NCBI GenBank assembly: GCA_947173865.1
Contig: CAMWGS010000124.1
Coordinates: 1-6,280 of the forward strand
DNA: 6,280 bases
Direction: 5' to 3'
Source of the DNA: an uncultured Ruminococcus sp.
GTDB taxonomy: Bacteria > Bacillota > Clostridia > Oscillospirales > Ruminococcaceae
Each line of letters starts with the position of its first letter. Positions within the stretch are counted from its first letter, which is position 1. The position numbers and the translations under genes were made by a program. This document shows, in pieces, positions 1 through 5,686 of this stretch. A model generated the notes under the pieces. The model ran no database searches and was not told where the DNA came from. It saw nothing but the letters and a program-made list of their open reading frames with translations.

Positions 1-77
1 GATGTAACAACACCCGCAGAAACAGCCGAACACATTAAAAAGCAGGAAAGTTTTTTTAATAAATATAATTTTTTCAT
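1..77 (-). CDS. N-terminus of an exported protein (signal peptide only; gene runs off left edge)
   Basis: Only the first 25 codons are in the window. The ATG at 75-77 is followed by a classical export signal. It begins MKKLYLLKK (positive n-region), continues with a hydrophobic stretch at residues 10-21 (L, S, C, F, L, M, C, S, A, V, S, A), and could be cut after Ala21 (V-S-A|G). No convincing lipobox is seen, although Cys12 and Cys16 are present. Upstream in this frame there is a TGA and no other start codon, so the ATG is well placed despite its unusual distance from the Shine-Dalgarno. The gene follows ftsX after 31 bases and is probably co-transcribed. In Firmicutes the gene after ftsEX often encodes an exported M23/coiled-coil murein hydrolase activator, or an S41 carboxy-terminal protease. 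That identity is inferred from position only; nothing of the mature domain is visible. Confidence 0.65.
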   Translation of the reverse strand, partial: MKKLYLLKKLSCFLMCSAVSAGVVT

Positions 78-81
78 ATTA

Positions 82-105
82 TTCGGCTGTGTGCCGTACT
101 CCTTT
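82..105 (-). promoter_or_regulatory. Distant Shine-Dalgarno with a hairpin before the exported-protein start
   Basis: The AAAGGAG at 99-105 is a strong Shine-Dalgarno but ends 21 bases before the ATG at 77. Between them lies a short hairpin with stem CGGC/GCCG (93-96 with 84-87) and loop ACACA. If folded, it would leave only TA plus AATAAT, 8 bases, between the ribosome site and the ATG, which is normal spacing. The 84-87 arm belongs to a 9-base segment (82-90) that can pair perfectly with 22-30 inside the coding region, so the two pairings exclude each other. The pairings are seen in the sequence; a role is inference. Confidence 0.45.
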
Positions 106-108
106 CAG

Positions 109-1017
109 TTAAACGTTAAGATGTCGTCTTGTACTTATAACACTACCCAACGCACCGACAAGTGCACCTACGACAATATATGATATAAATACATACATTC
201 TGATTTGCCCGAATGGGATAATGCTTCCGATATTAAATGCACTCATAAGTGCAGGCTGGGAAGTAAGTATTCTATAAACTGAGCGGTATATTGCCCACGT
301 TATGAAAAAAGCACCTGTTCCCGAGAAAAGTCCAGTAACCATTCCCTCAACAAAGAACGGCATACGGATAAATACGTTGGTTGCACCTACATATTTCATA
401 ATCTGGATTTCTTCACGGCGTGCGTAGACGCTTGCCTTTGTCGTGTTTGAAATCATAATCATTGACACTATTGCAAGAGCGATAATAACCGCACCTGCTA
501 TAAGTGTAGCCATTTTTCTTAGTTCTCTCAGAAATTCCGCAACCTGTGTTGAGGATTGTACTTCCTGAATATCGGTCATCATCGCTATGGCTTCGGTGGT
601 ATCGGCTATCAGGTCATTGTTTTTTACTGTCACACTGAAACCGTCGGGCATGAAGTCGTATCCCTCGATATAATTGAAAATTGCACGTCCTCTGCTGTTT
701 ATCTGATTCTGCATACGTTCAAGTGCTTGCTGTTTTGAAATATACTCAACATTGTTTACATTATCGAGAGTTGCAAGCTCCGCTTCTATCTGTGAAACTC
801 TTTCTTCGGGTGTGCCGATATTAAGATAAACTGCAATTTCATTCTGGTCACTGAGACCTAAAATCATTGAATTTATGTTTATATAGAAAAGTCCGGCAGC
901 TCCCACAAGAATAAGTGATATAAGCAGGACACAGAAAGTGGCAAATGCCATCATTTTATTTTTCCAGATATTTTCAACGCCCTGGTCGGCAAGATATTTA
1001 AAACCGCTTAATTTCAT
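109..1017 (-). CDS. ftsX: FtsX, permease-like membrane subunit of the FtsEX cell-division complex
   Basis: FtsX is the membrane partner of the ATPase FtsE. In bacteria the complex passes a division or wall-growth signal across the membrane to peptidoglycan hydrolases rather than transporting a substrate. The 302-residue protein has the family layout. There is a cytoplasmic N-terminus (1-22), TM1 at about 23-46, an extracellular domain at about 47-168, TM2 at about 169-190, and a cytoplasmic loop with the conserved RREEIQIMKYVGAT segment (200-213). TM3 (about 222-245), TM4 (about 274-294) and a short basic tail ending RRHLNV follow. Length is normal. The ATG overlaps the ftsE stop as ATGA (1014-1017). 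Its Shine-Dalgarno GGAGGT (1026-1031, 8-base spacer) lies inside the last codons of ftsE, so the two are probably translationally coupled for balanced subunits. The next gene, for an exported protein, starts 31 bases downstream and is a plausible partner. Confidence 0.96.
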   Translation of the reverse strand: MKLSGFKYLADQGVENIWKNKMMAFATFCVLLISLILVGAAGLFYININSMILGLSDQNEIAVYLNIGTPEERVSQIEAELATLDNVNNVEYISKQQALERMQNQINSRGRAIFNYIEGYDFMPDGFSVTVKNNDLIADTTEAIAMMTDIQEVQSSTQVAEFLRELRKMATLIAGAVIIALAIVSMIMISNTTKASVYARREEIQIMKYVGATNVFIRMPFFVEGMVTGLFSGTGAFFITWAIYRSVYRILTSQPALMSAFNIGSIIPFGQIRMYVFISYIVVGALVGALGSVISTRRHLNV

Positions 1018-2054
1018 GGCGTACTACCTCCCTGAGACTGTTCCTCCATAATAGCCGCAATAATTTCGTCAGCGTCAGCCTTTATGTTATTTTCAGGATT
1101 TTCCTCAGAAGGCGGATTTTCTTTAATTGCTGCTATAATATCATCGGCGGTTATATCTTCTTCAATCACGGTTTCCGAAACTGCTTCCGATATTTCAGGG
1201 ACAGCTTCTTCTTCGTCCGCAACTTCTTCGGAGTCACTGTAATCTTCTTCATCTTCGTCACTCAAATCAATGTCGGGAAATTCCGATTCGCTGAGGAGTT
1301 CTTCTGCGTCCAGACCGTCATCAACCGTGAAGTTTTCGGGAACGGGCAGAATAGTCGGTTCAAAGTCGCTCAATTCGTCGGTGCTTCCTGCAACTACTTC
1401 ATCAAAGACAATTTCACCGTCAGTGATATTTATAATACGTCCGCCGAAATGACGGACGAGGTCGTGTTCGTGAGTTACCATAAGAATAGTAGTTCCCTGG
1501 TCGTTGATACCTTTGAGAAGTTCAACGATTTCGTAAGAAAGTTCAGGGTCGATATTACCGGTAGGTTCATCTGCAATGATAAGCTGCGGGTCGTTTACCA
1601 ACGCTCTCGCAATGGCTACACGCTGCATTTCACCGCCTGAAAGTTCGTCAGGATATGATTCAACTTTGTCCTGAAGTCCGACAAGACCGATAACATATGG
1701 TACACGTTTGCGGATAAATTTAGGGGGTGCATCAATGACACGCAGTACGAAAGCTATGTTTTCATAAACAGTCATTGACGGTATAAGGCGGAAATCCTGA
1801 AATACAAATCCGAGTGTACGTCTGAATTCAGGAATTTTATTTTTTTTCAGTTTGTTCAGGTTATAGCCGTTAACGGTAACAGTACCGCTTGTAGCGTCAA
1901 TTTCTTTCAGGAGCAGTTTAATCATGGTACTTTTTCCCGCACCTGAAGAACCTACAACAAAAGCAAAGTCACCGTCGTTTATTTTAAGGCTGACATTGTT
2001 AAGGGCATCAACACCGCTTGAATAAGTTACAGATACGTTTTTAAGTTCTACCAA
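1014..2054 (-). CDS. ftsE: FtsE, cell-division ABC ATPase with long acidic C-terminal tail
   Basis: FtsE is the cytoplasmic ATPase that powers conformational signalling through FtsX. The ABC core (about 1-221) is complete: Walker A GSSGAGKST (35-43), Q-loop Gln86 in the FtsE-typical VFQDFRL, signature LSGGEMQRV (138-146), Walker B LIIADEP (158-164) with Glu163, and switch His195. The start is a TTG at 2052-2054. It has an AGGTG Shine-Dalgarno at 2063-2067 (8-base spacer), and the upstream in-frame GTG is followed at once by TAA. The oddity is length: 346 residues against about 220-230 usually. Residues 222-346 are rich in Asp, Glu and Ser, look disordered, and end with two copies of A-D-(D/E)-I-I-A-A-I (303-310 and 328-335). 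No frameshift or second ORF explains the tail; it is continuous and ends in the ATGA overlap with ftsX. The tail's function is unknown. Confidence 0.97.
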   Translation of the reverse strand: MVELKNVSVTYSSGVDALNNVSLKINDGDFAFVVGSSGAGKSTMIKLLLKEIDATSGTVTVNGYNLNKLKKNKIPEFRRTLGFVFQDFRLIPSMTVYENIAFVLRVIDAPPKFIRKRVPYVIGLVGLQDKVESYPDELSGGEMQRVAIARALVNDPQLIIADEPTGNIDPELSYEIVELLKGINDQGTTILMVTHEHDLVRHFGGRIINITDGEIVFDEVVAGSTDELSDFEPTILPVPENFTVDDGLDAEELLSESEFPDIDLSDEDEEDYSDSEEVADEEEAVPEISEAVSETVIEEDITADDIIAAIKENPPSEENPENNIKADADEIIAAIMEEQSQGGSTP

Positions 2055-2082
2055 AAAAGTTACACCTACCTTAATTTTTCAG

Positions 2083-2106
2083 CGGCGGACATTTTGCTGT
2101 CCGCCG
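2083..2106 (-). other. GC-rich intergenic hairpin between the regulator and ftsE
   Basis: There is a perfect 9-bp stem CGGCGGACA (2083-2091) with TGTCCGCCG (2098-2106) and a 6-base loop. It lies in the 62-base gap after the tandem TGA TGA stops of the regulator. In the direction of transcription it is followed by CTGAAAAATTAAGG, with no U-tract, so it does not look like a standard intrinsic terminator. On the opposite strand it is followed only by TCTTTAAT, also weak. It could act as a partial terminator, an mRNA processing site or a 3'-end stabiliser that sets the ratio of regulator to FtsEX message. The structure is certain; the role is not. Confidence 0.6.
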
Positions 2107-2116
2107 TCTTTAATCA

Positions 2117-3202
2117 TCAGAATTTTACAGGGTTGGCTGACAGGTATTTCTTGACCATGAGGGCAATTTTGAAAATTATTGCGTGGTCAAATTCACGCAG
2201 GTCAAGACCTGTAAGCTTTTTGATTTTTTCAAGTCTGTATACAAGTGTATTTCTGTGTACAAAGAGTTTTCTGGAAGTTTCAGAAACGTTGAGGTTGTTT
2301 TCAAAGAATTTCTGAATTGTGAAAAGTGTTTCATGGTCGAGTGACTCAATGCTTCCGACTTTGAAAACTTCATGCAGGAAAGTTTCACAAAGAACGGTAG
2401 GAAGGTGATAGATAAGTCTTGCAATACCGAGATTGTCGTAACTTACAATAACTTTATCAGTATCGAAAACCTTTCCTACTTCAAGAGCCATCTGTGCTTC
2501 CTTGAACGAACGTGCAAGGTCTTTAACACCGACAACGGCAGTACCTATACCCACGTTTACTCTTGTATAGAATTCACTGCTGAGTGTATCGGCAATGGAA
2601 CGGGCGAGTTTTTCGAGGTCTTTTGAGTCAACTGTGCTTTTGAGTTCCTTTACAAGAACTATATCGCTTTCGGTGATATTGAAAACGAAATCCTTGTTTT
2701 TGTCGGGGAAAAGGTTCTGAATTACGTCATATGCGGAAATGTCATTGGCGGATATGATTCTTATAAGGAAAACCGCACGGCTGATTTCTGCATTGAAGTG
2801 GAGTTCCCTTGCTTTGATGACAATATCTCCCGGAAGAACGTTGTCAAGGATAACATTCTTGATGAAGTTGTTTCTGTCGTATTTTTCATCATAGTACTGC
2901 TTGATGTTTGAAAGCGTTATAGCAAGAATACTGGCATATTTTGCGGCAGCATCGTCAACGCCTTCAACAAATACAGCGTAATCGGGTTTTACTCTTGAAC
3001 CGAACGGCTTGTATGTAAAGCCGTCTCTTATAAAAATATCGTGTGAATCGCTCAAATCGAGCGAAACAAATTCATTTGTAGTGCCTACTCTTGTAAGGTC
3101 ACTGCAAGCAATAATTGTGGCGGTTTCATCGACAACGCCGATTGTAGAGTCGATAGTATCACGCATCTGATGAACCAGACCCTGAAATAATCTGTTGGAC
3201 AT
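2117..3202 (-). CDS. CdaR/PucR-family transcriptional regulator (sugar-diacid-regulator type)
   Basis: The 361-residue protein has the three-part layout of the CdaR/PucR family. Residues about 1-105 form a small sensor region with a PAS/diacid-recognition-like segment, GVVDETATIIACSD then TRVG (22-40). Residues about 130-245 resemble the degenerate GGDEF-like middle domain of the family. The C-terminus (about 292-350) is a PucR-type helix-turn-helix: NNLNVSETSRKLFVHRNTL, then YRLEKIKKLTGLDLREF. Known members (CdaR, PucR, AdeR) sense small metabolites such as sugar diacids, ureides or amino acids. The ligand here cannot be read from the sequence. The ATG has an AAAGGA Shine-Dalgarno at 3211-3216 (8-base spacer). 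It ends in tandem TGA TGA, 62 bases before ftsE. Its position between argS and ftsEX, behind a long repeat-rich spacer, suggests autoregulation and possibly control of ftsEX by read-through; both are inference. Confidence 0.88.
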   Translation of the reverse strand: MSNRLFQGLVHQMRDTIDSTIGVVDETATIIACSDLTRVGTTNEFVSLDLSDSHDIFIRDGFTYKPFGSRVKPDYAVFVEGVDDAAAKYASILAITLSNIKQYYDEKYDRNNFIKNVILDNVLPGDIVIKARELHFNAEISRAVFLIRIISANDISAYDVIQNLFPDKNKDFVFNITESDIVLVKELKSTVDSKDLEKLARSIADTLSSEFYTRVNVGIGTAVVGVKDLARSFKEAQMALEVGKVFDTDKVIVSYDNLGIARLIYHLPTVLCETFLHEVFKVGSIESLDHETLFTIQKFFENNLNVSETSRKLFVHRNTLVYRLEKIKKLTGLDLREFDHAIIFKIALMVKKYLSANPVKF

Positions 3203-3219
3203 AACGGGAATCCTTTCTC

Positions 3220-3246
3220 TTTATAATAAGTATAGTTGAATTTCAA
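3220..3246 (-). promoter_or_regulatory. Weak candidate promoter for the CdaR/PucR-type regulator
   Basis: On the minus strand a TTGAAA (3241-3246) resembles a -35 box and TATAAA (3220-3225) resembles a -10 box. The 15-base spacer is shorter than the preferred 17. The -10 lies only just upstream of the Shine-Dalgarno, which would give a very short leader. Other -10-like words (TATTAT, TATACT) overlap the same area, so the exact start is uncertain. The region must hold a promoter if the regulator is transcribed independently of argS. Confidence 0.3.
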
Positions 3247-3255
3247 GGACTTGTT

Positions 3256-3285
3256 TCAGAAAGAAAAATAATAAAAACTTTCTGA
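3256..3285. repeat. 8-bp inverted repeat just upstream of the candidate promoter
   Basis: TCAGAAAG (3256-3263) and CTTTCTGA (3278-3285) are perfect inverted copies separated by a 14-base A-rich spacer. The half-site centres are 22 bp apart, two helical turns, and the element sits directly upstream of the possible -35 box. That geometry fits a dimeric regulator site, but it could also be a weak hairpin or chance in AT-rich DNA. Confidence 0.4.
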
Positions 3286-3289
3286 TATA

Positions 3290-3455
3290 TTACAAATTGT
3301 AACATATTTTATAATCCTGTTTGTTAACAAAGTGTTAATTTTTTTCCACAATTTTACGTATGTTACAAATTTCCGTGTTAGTATTGTGATAAAAATTACA
3401 AACATCGGGCTTATTTTGTAACCAAAACGTAATTTAATTTGATACAAAATGTAAT
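3290..3455. promoter_or_regulatory. Cluster of TTACAAA/TGTWA elements, candidate operators
   Basis: Two near-identical palindromes occur: TACAAATTGTA (3291-3301) and TACAAAATGTA (3443-3453). They differ at one central base and share TACA-N3-TGTA. The first is part of a longer TTACAA-A-TTGTAA (3290-3302). Between them are further TTACAAA words at 3363-3369 and 3396-3402 and, inverted, at 3415-3421. Two TGTTAA words (3322 and 3333) lie exactly 11 bp apart, one overlapping the palindrome TTGTTAACAA (3321-3330). The repetition suggests a multi-site operator upstream of the regulator, possibly its own. AT-rich composition raises the chance background, so confidence is moderate. Confidence 0.4.
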
Positions 3456-3465
3456 TTTTACGGGA

Positions 3466-5232
3466 TTACATTTTTTCAGGGCTTTCAATGTTGAGTATTG
3501 AAAGTACGTTTCTAAGAACCTGTCTTACAGCAACACAAAGCAGGATTCTTGCATTCATAAGCTCGGTAGTTTCAGCGTTCTTTACACTGCACGCATCATA
3601 GAAACGGTGGAAAAGAGTTGCAAGGTCAATTGCATACTTTGTGATTTTTGCTGGGTCATACGACTTGGCAGAAAGGTTTATTTCCTTCGGCAATGATGCG
3701 ATATGACGGATAAGCTCGATTTCACGTGGATTGTCAAGAACATCGAGATTTGCGCTTTCGGGGACTGTAATTCCCTCTGATTCAAGGTTGGCAATAAGAC
3801 TACATATTCTTGCGTGTGCGTACTGAACATAGTAGACGGGATTCTGTGAGGACTTTTCAACGGCAAGGTCAAGGTCAAATTCAAACTGTGAATTTGCTTC
3901 ACGGAGATTGAAATAAAATCTTGCTGCATCAATCGGAATTTCGTCGAGGAGAGTGACAAGAGTGATTGCCTTTCCGCTTCTCTTTGAAAGTTTTACGACT
4001 TCACCGTTGCGGACAAGGCGTACCATCTGCATGAGGACAACGTCAAGCTTGTCTGCATCAACGCCGAGAGCAGTAAGGGCGGATTTGAGACGCGGTACAT
4101 AGCCGTGATGGTCTGCACCAAGAACATTTACAGCCTTGTCGAAATTTCTTGTTACAAGCTTGTCATAGTGGTATGCAATATCAGGAACGACATAAGTAGG
4201 TATACCGTTTGCACGTACAAGCACAAAGTCCTTGTCCACACCGAAGTCGGTGGCTCTGAACCATGTTGCTCCCTCCTGTTCATAAGTATGACCTGTTTCA
4301 CGGAGTTTATCCACAATTTTCATAGTTTCTCCTGATTCATGGAGTCTGCTTTCCCTGAACCAGTTGTCATATACAATGCGGTACTTTTTGAGGTCACGTT
4401 CAAGACCTGCTATATTCAGCGGAAGTGCATAGTCAACAAGAGCCTTTCTGCGTTCTGTTTCGGAGACGTTTTCAAGTTCAAAAAGATGCTGTTTGTAGTA
4501 GTTTGCGGCGTGTTCGATTATATCAGTACCAAGATAAACGTCTTCAGGCATTTCAAAATCCTGACCTTCACCGCTTCTTGAATATATATCGGTACAGAGT
4601 TTTTCCGTATTGCTGTGACATTCATAAACAGCCTGCTGACCCTTTTCGGAACACAGCTGCATATATCTGAGTGAAAGTGACTTGCCGAATTTTTCAATCT
4701 GATTTCCTGCGTCGTTTACATAAAATTCACGTTCTGCGTGATAGCCTGCCCACTGTAAAACACTTGTGAGACAGTCTCCGATAGCTCCGCCTCTTGCGTT
4801 ACCTATATGCATAGGACCTGTTGGGTTTGCCGAAACAAATTCAACAAGAATTTTCTTTCCCTTGCCGAAATCTGTTTTTCCGTAGTCGTCTTTTTCCTCA
4901 AGGACGTTTGAAACAACGTCTGAGAACCATTTCCTTGACAGAAAGAAATTCATGAAACCTGCTCCCGCAACTTCACAGCGTTCAAAGAGTGAACCTGAAA
5001 GACTGATTTTGTCGCATATGAGTTCAGCTATTTTGCGTGGTGGCATTCTGAAAGCCTTTGCACATACCATTGCAATATTTGATGCAAAATCACCGTGTGA
5101 CTTATCCGCAGGAATTTCAATGTTGAAATCAGGAACGGGAACAGCAGGAACATCGCCGTCTGCCGTAACAGTTCCGAGAGCTTCGATAATAAGAGTACGG
5201 AGCTGTGAAGAAGCTTTGTTTATAAAATCCAT
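3466..5232 (-). CDS. argS: Arginyl-tRNA synthetase (class I)
   Basis: It charges tRNA-Arg with arginine using ATP. The 588-residue protein is complete and of normal family length. An N-terminal additional domain (about 1-110) contacts the tRNA D-loop. The Rossmann catalytic domain opens with ANPTGPMHIGNARGG, carrying the HIGH-type motif HIGN (142-145), and closes with KLSKRSGKAITL, the KMSKS counterpart (KLSKR at 414-418). Other family blocks visible are YVNDAGNQIEKFG (171-183), LGADHHGY (371-378) and FEFDLDLA (450-457). The C-terminal DALR anticodon-binding domain (about 465-588) ends with the usual aromatic/hydrophobic tail NIESPEKM. The ATG has AAAGGAT (5241-5247, 8-base spacer), which overlaps the stop of the DUF1934 gene 6 bases upstream, so the two are likely co-transcribed and perhaps coupled. 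No T-box is seen upstream within the window, though the operon promoter lies outside it. Confidence 0.98.
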   Translation of the reverse strand: MDFINKASSQLRTLIIEALGTVTADGDVPAVPVPDFNIEIPADKSHGDFASNIAMVCAKAFRMPPRKIAELICDKISLSGSLFERCEVAGAGFMNFFLSRKWFSDVVSNVLEEKDDYGKTDFGKGKKILVEFVSANPTGPMHIGNARGGAIGDCLTSVLQWAGYHAEREFYVNDAGNQIEKFGKSLSLRYMQLCSEKGQQAVYECHSNTEKLCTDIYSRSGEGQDFEMPEDVYLGTDIIEHAANYYKQHLFELENVSETERRKALVDYALPLNIAGLERDLKKYRIVYDNWFRESRLHESGETMKIVDKLRETGHTYEQEGATWFRATDFGVDKDFVLVRANGIPTYVVPDIAYHYDKLVTRNFDKAVNVLGADHHGYVPRLKSALTALGVDADKLDVVLMQMVRLVRNGEVVKLSKRSGKAITLVTLLDEIPIDAARFYFNLREANSQFEFDLDLAVEKSSQNPVYYVQYAHARICSLIANLESEGITVPESANLDVLDNPREIELIRHIASLPKEINLSAKSYDPAKITKYAIDLATLFHRFYDACSVKNAETTELMNARILLCVAVRQVLRNVLSILNIESPEKM

Positions 5233-5238
5233 AAATAT

Positions 5239-5673
5239 TTATCCTTTCTGATTATCTGTATTCTGAACGTTTATAATCAGCTCATTGTCTGAAAGATGAG
5301 AAGCGTTCATATCAAGAGTATACTTTAAATAAAGTCTGCCGTTTTCGTTGAGGGTATTTTCGATGGTATGAGTGTAGATACCTATCTGCATACTTCCGAA
5401 CGGCGTACCGTACTGGCAGTAATGTCTGTTGCCGACTTCGAGTGACATGAAAGAGTTTGCACTTCCTGTTCTGATTACGGAAGCCTCTTTGTTTCCTTTT
5501 ACCTTGATAGTCGTCACAGAACCCTCAAATCCCGTTGCTTCGGTATCCTCGTAAATAATTGTACCACTGTTTTTATTGAAGTTTATTTCAGCACGGGTGA
5601 GAAGTTCTGTTTCACTCTTTTCGTCGTCCTGCCATTGAATACTTGTAATTGAAATCAATGTATTTTTTTTCAA
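5239..5673 (-). CDS. DUF1934 (YwiB-like) small beta-barrel protein, function unknown
   Basis: A 144-residue soluble protein of the DUF1934 family, whose members are calycin-like beta-barrels of unknown role; in Bacillus the homologue YwiB also sits directly before argS. Family features seen are alternating beta-strand pattern throughout, the segment YGTPFGSMQIGIYTHT in the middle, and a C-terminal LKYTLDMNASHLSDNELIINV block. There is no signal peptide or membrane segment. I place the start at the TTG (5671-5673). The Shine-Dalgarno AAGAGGTG (5679-5686) leaves a good spacing to it (7 bases from AGAGG). The GTG at 5677-5679, which would add two residues, overlaps the Shine-Dalgarno itself. The gene follows the Ddl-like gene after 13 bases and precedes argS by 6, which indicates one operon. 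Confidence in the family is good; no function is assigned. Confidence 0.85.
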   Translation of the reverse strand: MKKNTLISITSIQWQDDEKSETELLTRAEINFNKNSGTIIYEDTEATGFEGSVTTIKVKGNKEASVIRTGSANSFMSLEVGNRHYCQYGTPFGSMQIGIYTHTIENTLNENGRLYLKYTLDMNASHLSDNELIINVQNTDNQKG

Positions 5674-5678
5674 GTGCA

Positions 5679-5686
5679 CACCTCTT
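5679..5686 (-). promoter_or_regulatory. Ribosome binding site that decides the DUF1934 start
   Basis: AAGAGGTG lies just after the stop codon of the Ddl-like gene. It places the start at TTG 5671-5673 rather than at GTG 5677-5679, which shares a base with this site. Confidence 0.7.

Larger units (their letters stand above)
3203..3465. other. AT-rich intergenic region upstream of the regulator gene
   Basis: This 263-base spacer separates argS from the regulator and is the longest non-coding stretch here. It is much more AT-rich than the genes and holds no credible gene. It contains a cluster of TTACAAA/TGTWA words, two TACA-N3-TGTA palindromes, a TTGTTAACAA palindrome (3321-3330), an 8-bp inverted repeat (3256-3285) and the probable promoter of the regulator. 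No good terminator follows argS: the best candidate is a 6-bp stem TGTAAT/ATTACA (3465-3470 with 3450-3455) followed by TTTTG, which is weak. Confidence 0.7.

Noticed and set aside
1017..1391. FtsE tail as a frameshifted fusion with a separate gene
   Set aside because: The frame is continuous, no internal ribosome site or start fits, the tail matches no recognised domain, and it ends in a proper ATGA junction with ftsX.
3256..3447. A 63-codon frame on the minus strand inside the argS-regulator spacer
   Set aside because: It starts with TTG without any Shine-Dalgarno, its product is low-complexity and follows AT composition, and it covers the repeat cluster; better explained as non-coding DNA.
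3450..3470. Possible argS terminator: 6-bp stem TGTAAT/ATTACA followed by TTTTG
   Set aside because: The stem is short, purely AT-rich except one pair, includes the stop codon, and is probably part of the TGTWA repeat pattern; not called as a terminator.
4307..4315. Perfect DnaA-box sequence TTATCCACA, and a one-mismatch copy at 3342-3350
   Set aside because: Single isolated copies, one inside argS coding sequence and about 960 bases apart, with no DnaA-box cluster or dnaA/dnaN genes; chance occurrence.
4952..5251. A 99-codon plus-strand frame opposite the start of argS
   Set aside because: It lies entirely antisense to well-conserved argS codons, lacks family features and a convincing ribosome site; the same applies to the other plus-strand frames opposite ftsX, ftsE, the regulator and the Ddl-like gene.
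5677..5679. GTG as the start of the DUF1934 gene
   Set aside because: It overlaps the Shine-Dalgarno AAGAGGTG; the TTG two codons later has normal spacing.
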